NCBI GenBank assembly: GCA_963767635.1
Contig: CAVYEM010000001.1
Span: 1,054,001-1,118,000, forward strand
Reading direction: 5' to 3'
DNA length: 64,000 bases
DNA from: CAVYEM01 sp963767635
Lineage (GTDB): Bacteria > Vulcanimicrobiota > Vulcanimicrobiia > Vulcanimicrobiales > Vulcanimicrobiaceae
In this document: in pieces, positions 22,440 through 30,754 of the stretch
Numbering within the stretch: the first letter of the stretch is position 1
How the letters are laid out: each line of letters starts with the position of its first letter
Notes under the pieces: generated by a model
What the model saw: only the letters and a program-made list of their open reading frames with translations
Told to the model about the DNA's origin: nothing
Database searches by the model: none
Made by a program: the position numbers and the translations under genes

Positions 22440-22990
22440 GTCGAACAGCGTTGGTCATGCTGAGCGTGTCGAAGCATCGCCGCCTTTATATTAAGGCTAT
22501 CGAAGCATCGTCACCCTTCGACAGGCTCAGGGTGACAATAATTGTGATGCCGATCCCTGTTTGTCATGCTGATCCGCGTTTGTCATGCTAAGCCTGTCGA
22601 AGCATCGTCACCCTTCGACAGGCTCAGGGTGACAATAATTCTTCATGCTGAAGGATCGTCACCCTTCGACCCGCCGAAGGCCTGAGCTTTGTCGAAGGGT
22701 CAGGGTGACAATAATTGTGATGCCGATCCGTGTTTGTCATGCTGACCCACGTTTGTCATGCTGAGCCTGTCGAAGCATCGTCACCCTTCGACCCGCCGAA
22801 GCCCTGAGCTTTGTCGAAGGGTCAGGGTGACAATAATTCTTCATGCTGAAGGATCGTCACCCTTCGACCCGCCGAAGGCCTGAGCTTTGTCGAAGGGTCA
22901 GGGTGACAATAATTGTGATGCCGATCCGTGTTTGTCATGCTGACCGCCATTTGTCATGCTGAGCCAGTCGAAGCGACGGGCTCAGGTAAC
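22440..22990 (+). repeat. Palindromic repeat array 4 (mixed, with long composite hairpins)
   Basis: A mixture of family B copies, family A copies in reverse orientation (TCGACAGGCTCAGGGTGAC) and a longer composite unit. The composite reads CCCTTCGACCCGCCGAAG, then CCTGAGCTTTGTCGAAGGG, then TCAGGGTGACAATAATT; it occurs near 22663, 22783 and 22860 and is nearly self-complementary over about 45 bases. The segment 22344-22440 before it shows nothing I can name. Confidence 0.9.
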
Positions 22991-23000
22991 AAAACGGAAG

Positions 23001-23708
23001 CTAAGATGCGAGCGCGATGCGAATCGCACGCCCCAGCCACACGGCGCTGATCGCGCCCGCAATCAGCAGCAGGATCGTGAACAACACCGGTGAGGCGCCT
23101 AGGACGAACACGATGTTCATAGTAAACGCCATAAATACGCGTAATCCGAACTCCGCGAGCAGGAGCGCGCCCCAGGAGAGCGTCAGCGTGCGAATGCCGC
23201 GCCGAAAATATGACGAGCGCCACAATACTTCAAAACGGCCTGCGGGCAGCGCTTCATTGGCCGTGAGAAACTCGCGCACGATGTAATATCCGAGCGGTTT
23301 TTTGAACACCGGTGAAACGAGCAGCACGATGCCCACGATCCCGGTCACGAACGATTCGCGCACCAGCAGCCAGCGCTGTCCTCCGCCGAACAACGCGGTG
23401 ACCACTCCAGCGATCAAACCGATCAGCACGATGAGGCCCACGATGTCGAAACTGCGCCTGCGCATGAAGTTCATCACGTTGGAGATCACCGGCACCAGAG
23501 ATGCGCCGAGCAACGGCAAAACGCTCGTGCTCGCAAAGTGTGGCAGCAGCAGGTAGTACACGAGCATCGTTCCGCCGACGTCCAAAATCAGCGTTGGAAT
23601 CAGTGCGCGGAAGCTCGAAAGCAAAAACCGGCGCGGCGCCATCGCCGCTTCGTGCAGATCTTCAACCGGCGGTTCGAGCCGCTCAGGTGGGGGAGACGTC
23701 GTGCCCAT
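23001..23708 (-). CDS. VC0807-like integral membrane protein
   Basis: 235-residue polytopic membrane protein with about six hydrophobic helices (for example FRALIPTLILDVGGTMLVYY, FDIVGLIVLIGLIAGVVTAL, FVTGIVGIVLLVSPVFKKPL). The phrase SPVFKKPLGYYIVREFL and the overall plan resemble the VC0807 / intracellular septation-like family, whose function is not established. The ATG at 23708 is preferred to the longer frame. It follows the antiporter by eight bases on the minus strand, so it ends a possible hypA-hypB-antiporter transcript, just before repeat array 4. Confidence 0.7.
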   Translation of the reverse strand: MGTTSPPPERLEPPVEDLHEAAMAPRRFLLSSFRALIPTLILDVGGTMLVYYLLLPHFASTSVLPLLGASLVPVISNVMNFMRRRSFDIVGLIVLIGLIAGVVTALFGGGQRWLLVRESFVTGIVGIVLLVSPVFKKPLGYYIVREFLTANEALPAGRFEVLWRSSYFRRGIRTLTLSWGALLLAEFGLRVFMAFTMNIVFVLGASPVLFTILLLIAGAISAVWLGRAIRIALAS

Positions 23709-23716
23709 GACAATCG

Positions 23717-24748
23717 CTACGGCGGAATGAAAAACAGCCCGACGAGGCCGATGCCGTAAAGTATGAGCACGAGGATCGAATCCAAACCGGCACCCAGCAC
23801 CATTTTCGTCGATCGCAGGATTACCCCCACGCAATACACGGCGGTCAGCAGCCCGCCCAGCGCCGTAAGGTATAAGTCAGGGCCCTTCGCATCGGGAAGC
23901 AGCGCCTGTCCGCTCAGCAGCGTTCCGAACAAAAACAGCACCGGCAAGAACGCGTTCCCGCCCACGATGTCGCTCATGGCGAGTTCGTAGCGCCCGGCAC
24001 GCACGGCGTACAGTCCGGTCGTTACTTCCGGCAACGCCGTCACCGCGGAGAGCACCGTCGCGCCGAACAAGATGCCTTGGAAGTGCATGCGGTCCGCAAT
24101 CACTGCGCTGCTCAGCTCCAGGCCCGCGCCTGCAGCCAGCGTTGCCAGCGCCGCCAGTCCGAAAAACGCGAACACCACTCCGATGGACCGCCGTTCCGGA
24201 TGCACGGCAGGCGCCGCCTCCGCAATCTCCTCGCGCGCAACGCGCCAAGCTTTGCGCTCTTCGTTGTGGCTGATAATCCACAGCCCCGCGATCCAGGTCA
24301 GCAGGATCGCGATTTCCGCCGGCGTCGTGCGTGCGAAGATCAGCGATCGCGGCGAGAGCGCGCCCAGAATGCAGAACATGAGGATCGCGACGAGCACCAG
24401 ACCTTCCAGCACGATCGTCAGCGAGGAAACCGTTGCCGTGAGCGGGCGCTTACCGCGCAGCCCCGGGCCGTCCAAAAGCACGAGCACGACGGTTTGGATC
24501 GCTATCCCGCCCAAGATGTTGCCCACCGCGAGGGAGAGGCTGTTGCTGAGCGCGCCACCCGCCACGATTGCGACCTCCGGCAGATTTGTGGCGATGGCCA
24601 GCAGCAGCGCCCCGCCCATGCCCTCGCCCCAACCGAAATGCGCGTCGATCGCATCGGTGGTCGATGAGAGAATGCTTCCCGCCCACCACACCAAGCCGCC
24701 CGCGCACGCGAAGATCGCCAGGATGACCGGCGTGGAAAGGGCTGACAA
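23717..24748 (-). CDS. Calcium/sodium:cation antiporter family membrane protein
   Basis: 343 residues in two homologous halves, each with about five hydrophobic segments, as in the Ca2+:cation antiporter (CaCA/YrbG/Cax) superfamily. The alpha-repeats are recognisable: ATNLPEVAIVAGGALSNSLS with AVGNILGG in the first half, and TALPEVTTGLYAVRAGRYEL with VGGNAFLP in the second. It would exchange Ca2+ or another divalent cation for H+ or Na+ across the inner membrane. TTG start at 24748, four bases after the hypB stop. The position behind hypB raises the idea of metal supply for the hydrogenase, but nothing in the sequence shows nickel specificity. Confidence 0.85.
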   Translation of the reverse strand: MSALSTPVILAIFACAGGLVWWAGSILSSTTDAIDAHFGWGEGMGGALLLAIATNLPEVAIVAGGALSNSLSLAVGNILGGIAIQTVVLVLLDGPGLRGKRPLTATVSSLTIVLEGLVLVAILMFCILGALSPRSLIFARTTPAEIAILLTWIAGLWIISHNEERKAWRVAREEIAEAAPAVHPERRSIGVVFAFFGLAALATLAAGAGLELSSAVIADRMHFQGILFGATVLSAVTALPEVTTGLYAVRAGRYELAMSDIVGGNAFLPVLFLFGTLLSGQALLPDAKGPDLYLTALGGLLTAVYCVGVILRSTKMVLGAGLDSILVLILYGIGLVGLFFIPP

Positions 24749-24751
24749 CGC

Positions 24752-25423
24752 TTACACGAGCACGCGTTTTTGCGCTATCTGCCGCTCCAAGAAATCGATC
24801 CAGCCCTCGACGCCCTCGCCCGTTCGAGTTGAAAGTTCCAGAACCGGCAGCGTGGGATTCACACGGGCGATATTCGCCAATGCGGCGCCGCGGTCGAACG
24901 CTGTGGCGGCCGCCAGGTCGATCTTCGAAACGATTGCCACGTTCGCGGTCGTGAAGGCGAGCGGATACTTCAGCGGCTTGTCTTCGCCTTCAGTCACGGA
25001 AAAGAGTACCACGCGCAAATCTTCGCCCAAATCGTATTCCGCGGGGCAAATCAAATTGCCGACGTTTTCGATCGCCAGCAGCTCGACGTCGTCGCCGGCA
25101 AAGTCCTCGAGCGCCGCCGTGATCATTTGCGCGTCCAGACGGCATTCCGCGCCGGTCGAGATCTGCTTTACCGGCGCACCGCTGCGCGCTAGCCGCAGCG
25201 CGTCGTTTTCGGTTGCTTGATCGCCAACGAGGGCGGCCACGCGGTACCGGGCGCCGGCTCGGCGCAGCGTTTCCTCTATGAGTGCGGTCTTGCCGGAACC
25301 CGGGCTGGAAAGCGCATTGAGCACGAATGTCCCCTGCTCGGCAAAACGCTTGCGTAGATCATGTGCCAGCGTGCTGTTCTTGCGCAGAATGCTCTGCTGC
25401 ACTTCCAACAGGCGCAGCGTCAT
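24752..25423 (-). CDS. hypB: Hydrogenase nickel incorporation GTPase HypB
   Basis: 223-residue SIMIBI GTPase that, with HypA, inserts nickel into the hydrogenase large subunit precursor. Visible: P-loop SSPGSGKTALIEE (about 39-51), LVGDQATENDALRL, FIENVGNL-type switch (AIENVGNLICPAEYDLGE), SVTEGEDKPLKYP, and the guanine-specificity site SKIDLA. No N-terminal CxxCGC nickel motif or His-rich stretch. The conserved metal pair Cys-His of the G domain reads Cys-Arg here (AECRLDAQM; Arg codon CGT at 25139-25141), while the partner cysteine in NLICPAEY is kept. The start overlaps the end of hypA by 65 bases. Identity is certain from motifs and context. Confidence 0.95.
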   Translation of the reverse strand: MTLRLLEVQQSILRKNSTLAHDLRKRFAEQGTFVLNALSSPGSGKTALIEETLRRAGARYRVAALVGDQATENDALRLARSGAPVKQISTGAECRLDAQMITAALEDFAGDDVELLAIENVGNLICPAEYDLGEDLRVVLFSVTEGEDKPLKYPLAFTTANVAIVSKIDLAAATAFDRGAALANIARVNPTLPVLELSTRTGEGVEGWIDFLERQIAQKRVLV

Positions 25424-25766
25424 AGATCACCTCCATTGCGGTAATGCGCAGTTCACGGCCGCGCGTGATGGCGGTAGACGACGTCCCGCATACCGGGCAG
25501 ACGGGCAACGTGCCGCTTTCTATCGTACGTTCTCGCCCGCACGGCGCACAAGATATCGCCAAGGGCACGTGCTCGATACGCAACTGCGCGCCTTCAGCGG
25601 GCGTGCCGTCTATTGCTAAGTCCCAAGCAAAAGCGAGTGCCTCGGGAACGACGCTCGTGAGCGCGCCGACCTGCACGCGTACTTCGCAGACGCGTTGAAT
25701 GTTGGCGTTCGCTGCTTGCTCGCAAATCTCTTCGGCAATTGCCAGCGCAATCGAGGCCTCATGCAC
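25359..25766 (-). CDS. hypA: Hydrogenase maturation nickel metallochaperone HypA
   Basis: 135 residues. It delivers nickel with HypB. MHEASIALAI supplies the N-terminal nickel-binding Met-His-Glu, and the zinc domain has CAPCGRE and CPVCGTS pairs. The core ends at GRELRITAMEVI, as in the family; the remaining 22 or so residues (YDAAPVGSAAEHSAQE) read into hypB in another frame and are unusual, so an original stop may have been lost. First gene of the minus-strand cluster, divergent from the hemerythrin-hydrogenase cluster with 136 bases between starts. Confidence 0.93.
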   Translation of the reverse strand: MHEASIALAIAEEICEQAANANIQRVCEVRVQVGALTSVVPEALAFAWDLAIDGTPAEGAQLRIEHVPLAISCAPCGRERTIESGTLPVCPVCGTSSTAITRGRELRITAMEVIYDAAPVGSAAEHSAQEQHAGT

Positions 25767-25837
25767 GCTGCACTATTCCCAAATAAATATGCGGTCCATC
25801 CGCGATTTTTCAGGCACCGGGAACGGTTGAAAAAATT

Positions 25838-25888
25838 GGGTACGGACTAACGAAGGGATACGGGCAACGAAGGGGTACGGACAACCGG
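25838..25888 (+). repeat. Three tandem 17-base direct repeats in the hypA/hemerythrin divergent region
   Basis: Units at 25838-25854 (GGGTACGGACTAACGAA), 25855-25871 (GGGATACGGGCAACGAA) and 25872-25888 (GGGGTACGGACAACCGG) follow each other without gaps and end just before the GGAGG of the hemerythrin gene. This could be a helically phased protein-binding array (17 bases is not a whole number of turns) or only a slipped-strand repeat. Confidence 0.6.
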
Positions 25889-25902
25889 AGGAGGTGCCGA
25901 TT

Positions 25903-26374
25903 ATGGGAGACGCCGTCAGTCTTTTGAAAGAGCAGCACGTCGAAGTTACGGGGCTGATGATGAAGATCGAACGCGTGCAAGACCCGACGTTGCGGGCGCA
26001 AGTTTTTCGCACGATCGACACCAACCTTCGCAATCACGCGCACATCGAAGAGACGATTTTTTACCCCGAGTTCAAGAAGCGCGCCCGTACTCCGGCGCAG
26101 ACCGAAGAAGTGGACGAAAGCTTGGAGGAGCACGCTGCGGTGAAGAGCGCCCTCGAAGCGCTCGAACGCACGGACCCGAGGGACCAAGCATTTTTAGCAG
26201 GTCTGCAAAAGCTGAAACAGACTCGTGAAGCATCACGTCGATGAAGAAGAACATGGAATGCTGCGTCAAGCGCCAAAGCTCTTCACGACACGCGAGCTGG
26301 ACGACTTCGGCTTTTTAATGGAGGAAGCGCTCCAGCAAACGTCGCCCATATACGAAATGGGCTCATCGCGGTAA
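25903..26374 (+). CDS. Hemerythrin HHE domain protein, frameshifted
   Basis: About 156 residues. Four-helix non-haem di-iron hemerythrin fold with the expected ligands: KEQHVEVTG, NHAHIEETIFYPEF, EEHAAVKSAL and VKHHVDEEEHGML. It would bind O2 or NO, or sense or buffer oxygen or iron. The open frame stops at about 26250, but the last ligand helix and natural C-terminus (RELDDFGFLMEEALQQTSPI to 26374) continue after one extra A near 26221, so the gene is probably whole with a sequence error. The ATG at 25903 has GGAGGAGG upstream. It precedes the hydrogenase small subunit by 49 bases on the same strand and may be the first gene of that operon. Confidence 0.8.
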
Positions 26375-26423
26375 TATAAAAAGACAGCGTAGTTTTCGTT
26401 TTGTAACTCTCACGGAGGCCGCC

Positions 26424-27458
26424 ATGCCGAAGACCCTTCCGCCCGTGCCTGAAATCAATTTGCTGTGGATCAACGCCGGCCTCAGCTGCGACGGCGATTC
26501 GGTGTCGCTCACCAACGCCACGCTGCCGAGCGTGGAAGACATGGTCATGGGCGCCATACCGGGATTGCCCAAACTCAACGTGTACTGGCCCATCGTCGCC
26601 TACGAAGTCGGCAGCGAATTCATGCAGGCGTTCTTCAAAGCAGAGCGCGGCGAGATGGATCCGTTCGTGTTGGTCGTCGAAGGCTCGATCCCCAACGAGA
26701 AAATCAAGAGCGAAGGCTACTGGTCCGGATTCGGCAACGATCCCGCGACCGGGCAACCGATTACCGTTTCCGAATGGCTCGATCGCCTTGCGCCCAAGGC
26801 GCTCGCCGTTCTGGCTGCGGGAACGTGCGCGACCTACGGCGGCATTCACGCGATGTACGGAAATCCGACCGGTGCGATGGGCGTGCCCGACTATTTGGGC
26901 TGGGATTGGAAATCGATTGCGGGCGTGCCTGTGATCTGCGTTCCCGGCTGCCCGGTGCAGCCCGACAATTTGGCGGAAACGCTGCTGCACGTGCTGCGCA
27001 TGGCCGGCGGCAAGGCGCCGCTTATTCCGCTCGATGAAATGCTGCGTCCCAAGTGGCTCTTCGATCGCACGGTTCACGAGGGCTGCGACCGCGCCGGCTA
27101 TTACGAGGAAGGCAACTTTGCCAGCGAATACGGATCGCCGAAATGTCTTGTGAAGATCGGTTGTTGGGGCCCGGTCGTGAAATGCAACGTGCCCAAGCGC
27201 GGATGGATGGACGGCGTGGGCGGATGTCCGAACGTCGGCGGCATCTGCATGGCGTGCACGATGCCCGGTTTTCCGGACAAATACATGCCGTTCATGGACG
27301 AGCCGCCCGGCGCAACGCTCTCCACGACGCTGGTCACAGGTTACGGGCGCTTCATTCGCACGATGCGAAGCTCCACGATCCATACGGGCGATAAGGAGCC
27401 CAAGTGGCGCCATAAGGGCGACGTCCTCACCACGGGATACCAGCCGCAAGCGTATTAA
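26424..27458 (+). CDS. hhyS: [NiFe]-hydrogenase small subunit, group 1h-type
   Basis: 344 residues. Electron-transfer subunit with three Fe-S clusters. No Tat signal and no C-terminal membrane helix, as in the group 1h (formerly group 5, actinobacterial-type) enzymes. Visible: LSCDGDSVSLTNATLPSVED at residues 20-40, where the usual CxxC of the proximal cluster is replaced by Cys plus acidic residues. Also AAGTCATYGG, VICVPGCPVQPDN, and the medial and distal cluster cysteines in YGSPKCLVKIGCWGPVVKCN and VGGCPNVGGICMACTMPGFP. The ATG at 26424 has ACGGAGG upstream. It pairs with the large subunit 36 bases downstream. Family members oxidise H2 down to atmospheric concentrations and tolerate O2; that property is inferred from the family. 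Confidence 0.93.
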   Translation: MPKTLPPVPEINLLWINAGLSCDGDSVSLTNATLPSVEDMVMGAIPGLPKLNVYWPIVAYEVGSEFMQAFFKAERGEMDPFVLVVEGSIPNEKIKSEGYWSGFGNDPATGQPITVSEWLDRLAPKALAVLAAGTCATYGGIHAMYGNPTGAMGVPDYLGWDWKSIAGVPVICVPGCPVQPDNLAETLLHVLRMAGGKAPLIPLDEMLRPKWLFDRTVHEGCDRAGYYEEGNFASEYGSPKCLVKIGCWGPVVKCNVPKRGWMDGVGGCPNVGGICMACTMPGFPDKYMPFMDEPPGATLSTTLVTGYGRFIRTMRSSTIHTGDKEPKWRHKGDVLTTGYQPQAY

Positions 27459-27494
27459 TTTACTCGCTGACGTAATAATAAACGAGGAGCCGCC

Positions 27495-29285
27495 ATGGCG
27501 ATCAAAGATTTTCCAGCAGCCACGCAGGACACCGGCGGCAAACAGCTCGTCGAGATGGCGTGGGACCCAATCACGCGCATCGTTGGAAATCTCGGCATTT
27601 ACACGAAGATCGACTTCAAACAAAAGGAGGTGGCGGAGTGCTACAGCACCTCGTCCATCTTCCGGGGCTACAGCGTGTTCATGCGCGGCAAGGACCCGCG
27701 CGACGCGCACTTCATCACCAGCCGCATCTGCGGCATCTGCGGTGACAACCACGCATCCTGTTCGGTGTACTGCCAAAACATGGCGTACGGCGTCGAAACC
27801 CCGCCAATGGGCGAGGTGATCATGAACTTGGGCGAGTCCGCCGAGTACATGTTCGATCACAACATCTATCAAGAAAATCTGGTCGGCGTGGATTTTTGCG
27901 AGAAGATGGTGCGCGAAACCAATCCCGGCGTGTGGGAGAAAGCCAAGACGACCGAAGCACCTCATGCTTCCGAACACGGATATCGCACGATCGCGGACAT
28001 TATGACGGCGCTGAACCCCTTCGAAGGCGAGATTTACCGTTTAGGCTTGGTGAACAGCCGGCTCACGCGTGAGATGTTCTGCCTAATGGAAGGGCGTCAC
28101 GTGCATCCCTCGACGCTCTATCCGGGCGGCGTCGGCACGATGGCGGTTCAGCAGACGTTTACCGATTATCTGGTGCGGCTGATGCGCTACATCGAATGGA
28201 TGAAGGTCTGCGTCCCCTTGCACGACGATCTGTTCGATTTCTTTTACGAAGCGTTGCCGGGATACGAGCACGTGGGCGAACGCCGCGTGCTGTTGGGATG
28301 CTGGGGTGCACTCAATCACGAAGGCGAGTGCGACTTCCAGTATCGCCACATGACCAAGTGGGGGCGTCAGATGTGGGTCACGCCCGGTGTCGTCGTCGAC
28401 GGCAAGCTGGTGACCAACGACTTGGTCGACATCAATTTGAATCTGCGTATCTTGCTGGGCCACTCGTATTATCAGGATTGGGAAGGGCAAGAGAAGCTGG
28501 TCGACCGGGATCCGCTCGGCAATCCCGTCGATGCGCGTCACCCATGGAACGCGCGGCAAATCCCGGCTCCCAAAAAACGCGACTTCGGCGGACAGTACAG
28601 TTGGGTGATGTCGCCGCGCTGGTTCCACGACAACCAATATTTGGCGCTTGATACCGGCGGTGGCCCGCTCGCGCGCCTATGGTCCACGTCGCTGTCGGGT
28701 CTGGTGGACAACGGTTACGTGAAGGCAACGGGCAACAGCGTCGTGATCACGCTTCCCAAGACGGCACTCAAACCCGAGATGCGGCTCGAATGGAAGATTC
28801 CGAAATGGAGCAACGCAATCGAACGCGATCGCGCGCGCACCTATTTCCAAGCCTATGCGGCGGCATCCGCCATGTACTTCACGGAAACTGCGCTTGACCT
28901 ATTGGCCAAGGGCGAAACCAAGACGTGGAGCGCATTTAAAGTGCCCAAAGAAGCGATTAGCGTCGGCTTCACGGAAGCGGTCCGCGGCGTGCTTTCGCAC
29001 CACATGGTGATAAAGGACGGCAAGATCGAAAATTATCAGCCGTGGCCACCGACGCCCTGGAACGCCAGCCCGCGCGACAGCTACGGCACGCCGGGACCGT
29101 ACGAAGACGCCGTGCAGAACACGCCGATCTTTGAGGAAAATGGCCCCGACAACTTCAAAGGCATCGACATCATGCGCGCAGTGCGCAGCTTCGACCCCTG
29201 CTTGCCGTGCGGCGTGCACATGTACCTTGGCGGCGGCAAAACGATCGAACGGATCCATACGCCCTTCGCTGCCCCCGAAGGCTAG
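27495..29285 (+). CDS. hhyL: [NiFe]-hydrogenase large subunit, group 1h-type
   Basis: 596 residues, carries the Ni-Fe(CN)2CO centre that splits H2. The N-terminal ligand motif L1 reads SRICGICGDNHASCSV (about residues 75-90) and the C-terminal motif L2 reads DPCLPCGVH, so all four cysteines are present. After the L2 histidine there are 21 residues (MYLGGGKTIERIHTPF and onward), the peptide expected to be removed by the maturation protease encoded at 32480. ATG with AACGAGGAG upstream. One clean frame with high local conservation. The next gene starts five bases after the stop. Confidence 0.96.
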   Translation: MAIKDFPAATQDTGGKQLVEMAWDPITRIVGNLGIYTKIDFKQKEVAECYSTSSIFRGYSVFMRGKDPRDAHFITSRICGICGDNHASCSVYCQNMAYGVETPPMGEVIMNLGESAEYMFDHNIYQENLVGVDFCEKMVRETNPGVWEKAKTTEAPHASEHGYRTIADIMTALNPFEGEIYRLGLVNSRLTREMFCLMEGRHVHPSTLYPGGVGTMAVQQTFTDYLVRLMRYIEWMKVCVPLHDDLFDFFYEALPGYEHVGERRVLLGCWGALNHEGECDFQYRHMTKWGRQMWVTPGVVVDGKLVTNDLVDINLNLRILLGHSYYQDWEGQEKLVDRDPLGNPVDARHPWNARQIPAPKKRDFGGQYSWVMSPRWFHDNQYLALDTGGGPLARLWSTSLSGLVDNGYVKATGNSVVITLPKTALKPEMRLEWKIPKWSNAIERDRARTYFQAYAAASAMYFTETALDLLAKGETKTWSAFKVPKEAISVGFTEAVRGVLSHHMVIKDGKIENYQPWPPTPWNASPRDSYGTPGPYEDAVQNTPIFEENGPDNFKGIDIMRAVRSFDPCLPCGVHMYLGGGKTIERIHTPFAAPEG

Positions 29286-29289
29286 CGCG

Positions 29290-30126
29290 GTGGCCGCAGA
29301 TTTGCTGCGCGAATCCAGCGAACGCGTCGAAACGCTCCTGCAGCGGTTCGACGCGTTTCCGCCTGCAACGGGGGCGCGTACCGACGCCGACGAGCTCGTG
29401 CGCGTTATTTCCGCCCTCTACGGTCAGGCGCTGATGCGGATAGCGCAGACGCTGCACGACGAACTGGGCGATCGAGCGCAAGATGTGCTGGAGCATTGCT
29501 GCAGCGACACGCTGGTTGCCAGTCTGATGATCGCGCACAACCTGCATCCGATTCCGCTCGAGGACCGCGTGCGACGCGCGATCGAGTCGGTCCGCCCGTA
29601 TATGCAGTCGCATAAAGGCGACGTGGAGATTCTATCCATCGACGAAGATGTGGTGGAACTGCGTCTGCACGGAACTTGCGATGGCTGCGCCTCCTCTCAA
29701 GCGACGCTCAAACTCAACGTCGAGCGCGCGATTTTTGCAGCAGCGCCCGAAATTCTGGAAGTGCGCGCCGCCGGAGCGGCGCCTTCCATGCCGGAGGCGC
29801 TGCCCACGGTAAGCCGCTGGAGCGAACTCGGCGCTCCCAGCGACTTGCAGGCAAATGAGGTCCGCGCGACGCGCATCGAAGATGTCGAAGTGTTGCTGAT
29901 GCGCGACGCCGGAACGTGGTACGCGTACCGGGATCGCTGCCCCGGCTGTTTGGGTGTGCTGCGTTCGCCGCAACTGGCGTGGCCGCTGTTGACCTGCGGC
30001 GCGTGCGGAACGAGTTTCGACGTGCTGCACGCAGGTCGATCGCTGCAGGGCGATCGCGTGCTCGAGCCGCTGCCGCTGAACGACGACGGCGAGCGGTTAC
30101 GCATCGCCGTGCCGGTCGTAGCGTAG
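29290..30126 (+). CDS. NifU-like domain / iron-sulfur fusion protein of group 1h hydrogenase operons (HhyE/HucE-like)
   Basis: 278 residues. An N-terminal helical part (1-100), then a NifU C-terminal-type domain with CDGC (VELRLHGTCDGCASSQATLK, about residues 120-150), then a Rieske-like domain near 200-250. In that domain the metal ligands read RCPGCLG and TCGACGTSFDV, four cysteines rather than the 2Cys-2His of a true Rieske centre. Proteins of this plan are found beside group 1h hydrogenases and are proposed to link H2 oxidation to the respiratory chain. The GTG at 29290 is the first start after the hhyL stop; a much longer open frame overlapping hhyL was rejected. Mechanism not shown by the sequence. 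Confidence 0.82.
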   Translation: MAADLLRESSERVETLLQRFDAFPPATGARTDADELVRVISALYGQALMRIAQTLHDELGDRAQDVLEHCCSDTLVASLMIAHNLHPIPLEDRVRRAIESVRPYMQSHKGDVEILSIDEDVVELRLHGTCDGCASSQATLKLNVERAIFAAAPEILEVRAAGAAPSMPEALPTVSRWSELGAPSDLQANEVRATRIEDVEVLLMRDAGTWYAYRDRCPGCLGVLRSPQLAWPLLTCGACGTSFDVLHAGRSLQGDRVLEPLPLNDDGERLRIAVPVVA

Positions 30127-30131
30127 GCGCG

Positions 30132-30754
30132 ATGAGCTCTCGCTGACCAAGCTCCTGGGCGAACCGCGAAAAGCAGGCGGGCCGTCATGCGAGATTTGCG
30201 CGTCGCCCCTGGAAGAGCCGCATGGACATGCCGTCGATACGGCCGACCGCCGATTGCTGTGCACGTGCTATCCGTGTACGCTGCTCTTCGCCGCTCCCGG
30301 CGCCGCGCGCGGACGGTTCAAAATCGTGCCTAAGCGTTACGTCCCGATTCCCTCGCCGCTTTTCAGCGACGCGCAGTGGGAAGCGTTGGGCATTCCGATC
30401 GGCCTGGCGTTCTTTTTCGAGAACAGCGCGACGCAGCGCGTCATTGCGTTTTATCCCGGTCCCGCGGGCGCGACGGAATCGCAGCTGCCGCTGGAACCGT
30501 GGGAAGCGCTGCGTTCACGCGAACCGCTGATTGCCTCGATGCAACCCGACGTCGAAGCGGCGCTGGTGTACCGGCCCAGAGAGGGTGCCTCGCAATCGTA
30601 CGTCGTCCCCATCGACGCGTGTTACGAATTAGTGGGCTTGATCCGTTCGACGTGGAAGGGACTGGACGGCGGAGAGGCCGTGCAAAGCGCCGTCGATTCG
30701 TTTTTCGCGCGGCTCGCGTCGCGTGCGGACGGCGTGATCGAAGGTGGCGTGTGA
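30132..30754 (+). CDS. DUF5947 family protein (hydrogenase operon), frameshift near the start
   Basis: About 207 residues. Two cysteine pairs in CEICASPLEE and LLCTCYPCTLLF near the N-terminus could bind a metal, followed by KIVPKRYVPIPSPLF and a beta-rich body. It matches the DUF5947 family that accompanies group 1h [NiFe]-hydrogenases; function unknown, possibly assembly or electron transfer. The body has no normal start codon. ATG at 30132 is well placed but meets TGA after four codons unless one base is missing after ATGAGCTC, in which case it reads MSS then LTKLLGEPRKAGG. A downstream TTG at 30254 would cut off the first cysteine pair. Stop overlaps the next start (GTGTGA). Confidence 0.78.

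Noticed and set aside
29131..29289. Longer start for the NifU/Fe-S fusion protein
   Set aside because: It overlaps the conserved C-terminal L2 motif of hhyL in another frame; GTG 29290 directly follows the hhyL stop.
30376..30750. Longer start for the DUF6084 gene
   Set aside because: It lies within DUF5947 in another frame and lacks family similarity; GTG 30751 gives the family N-terminus and a four-base overlap.
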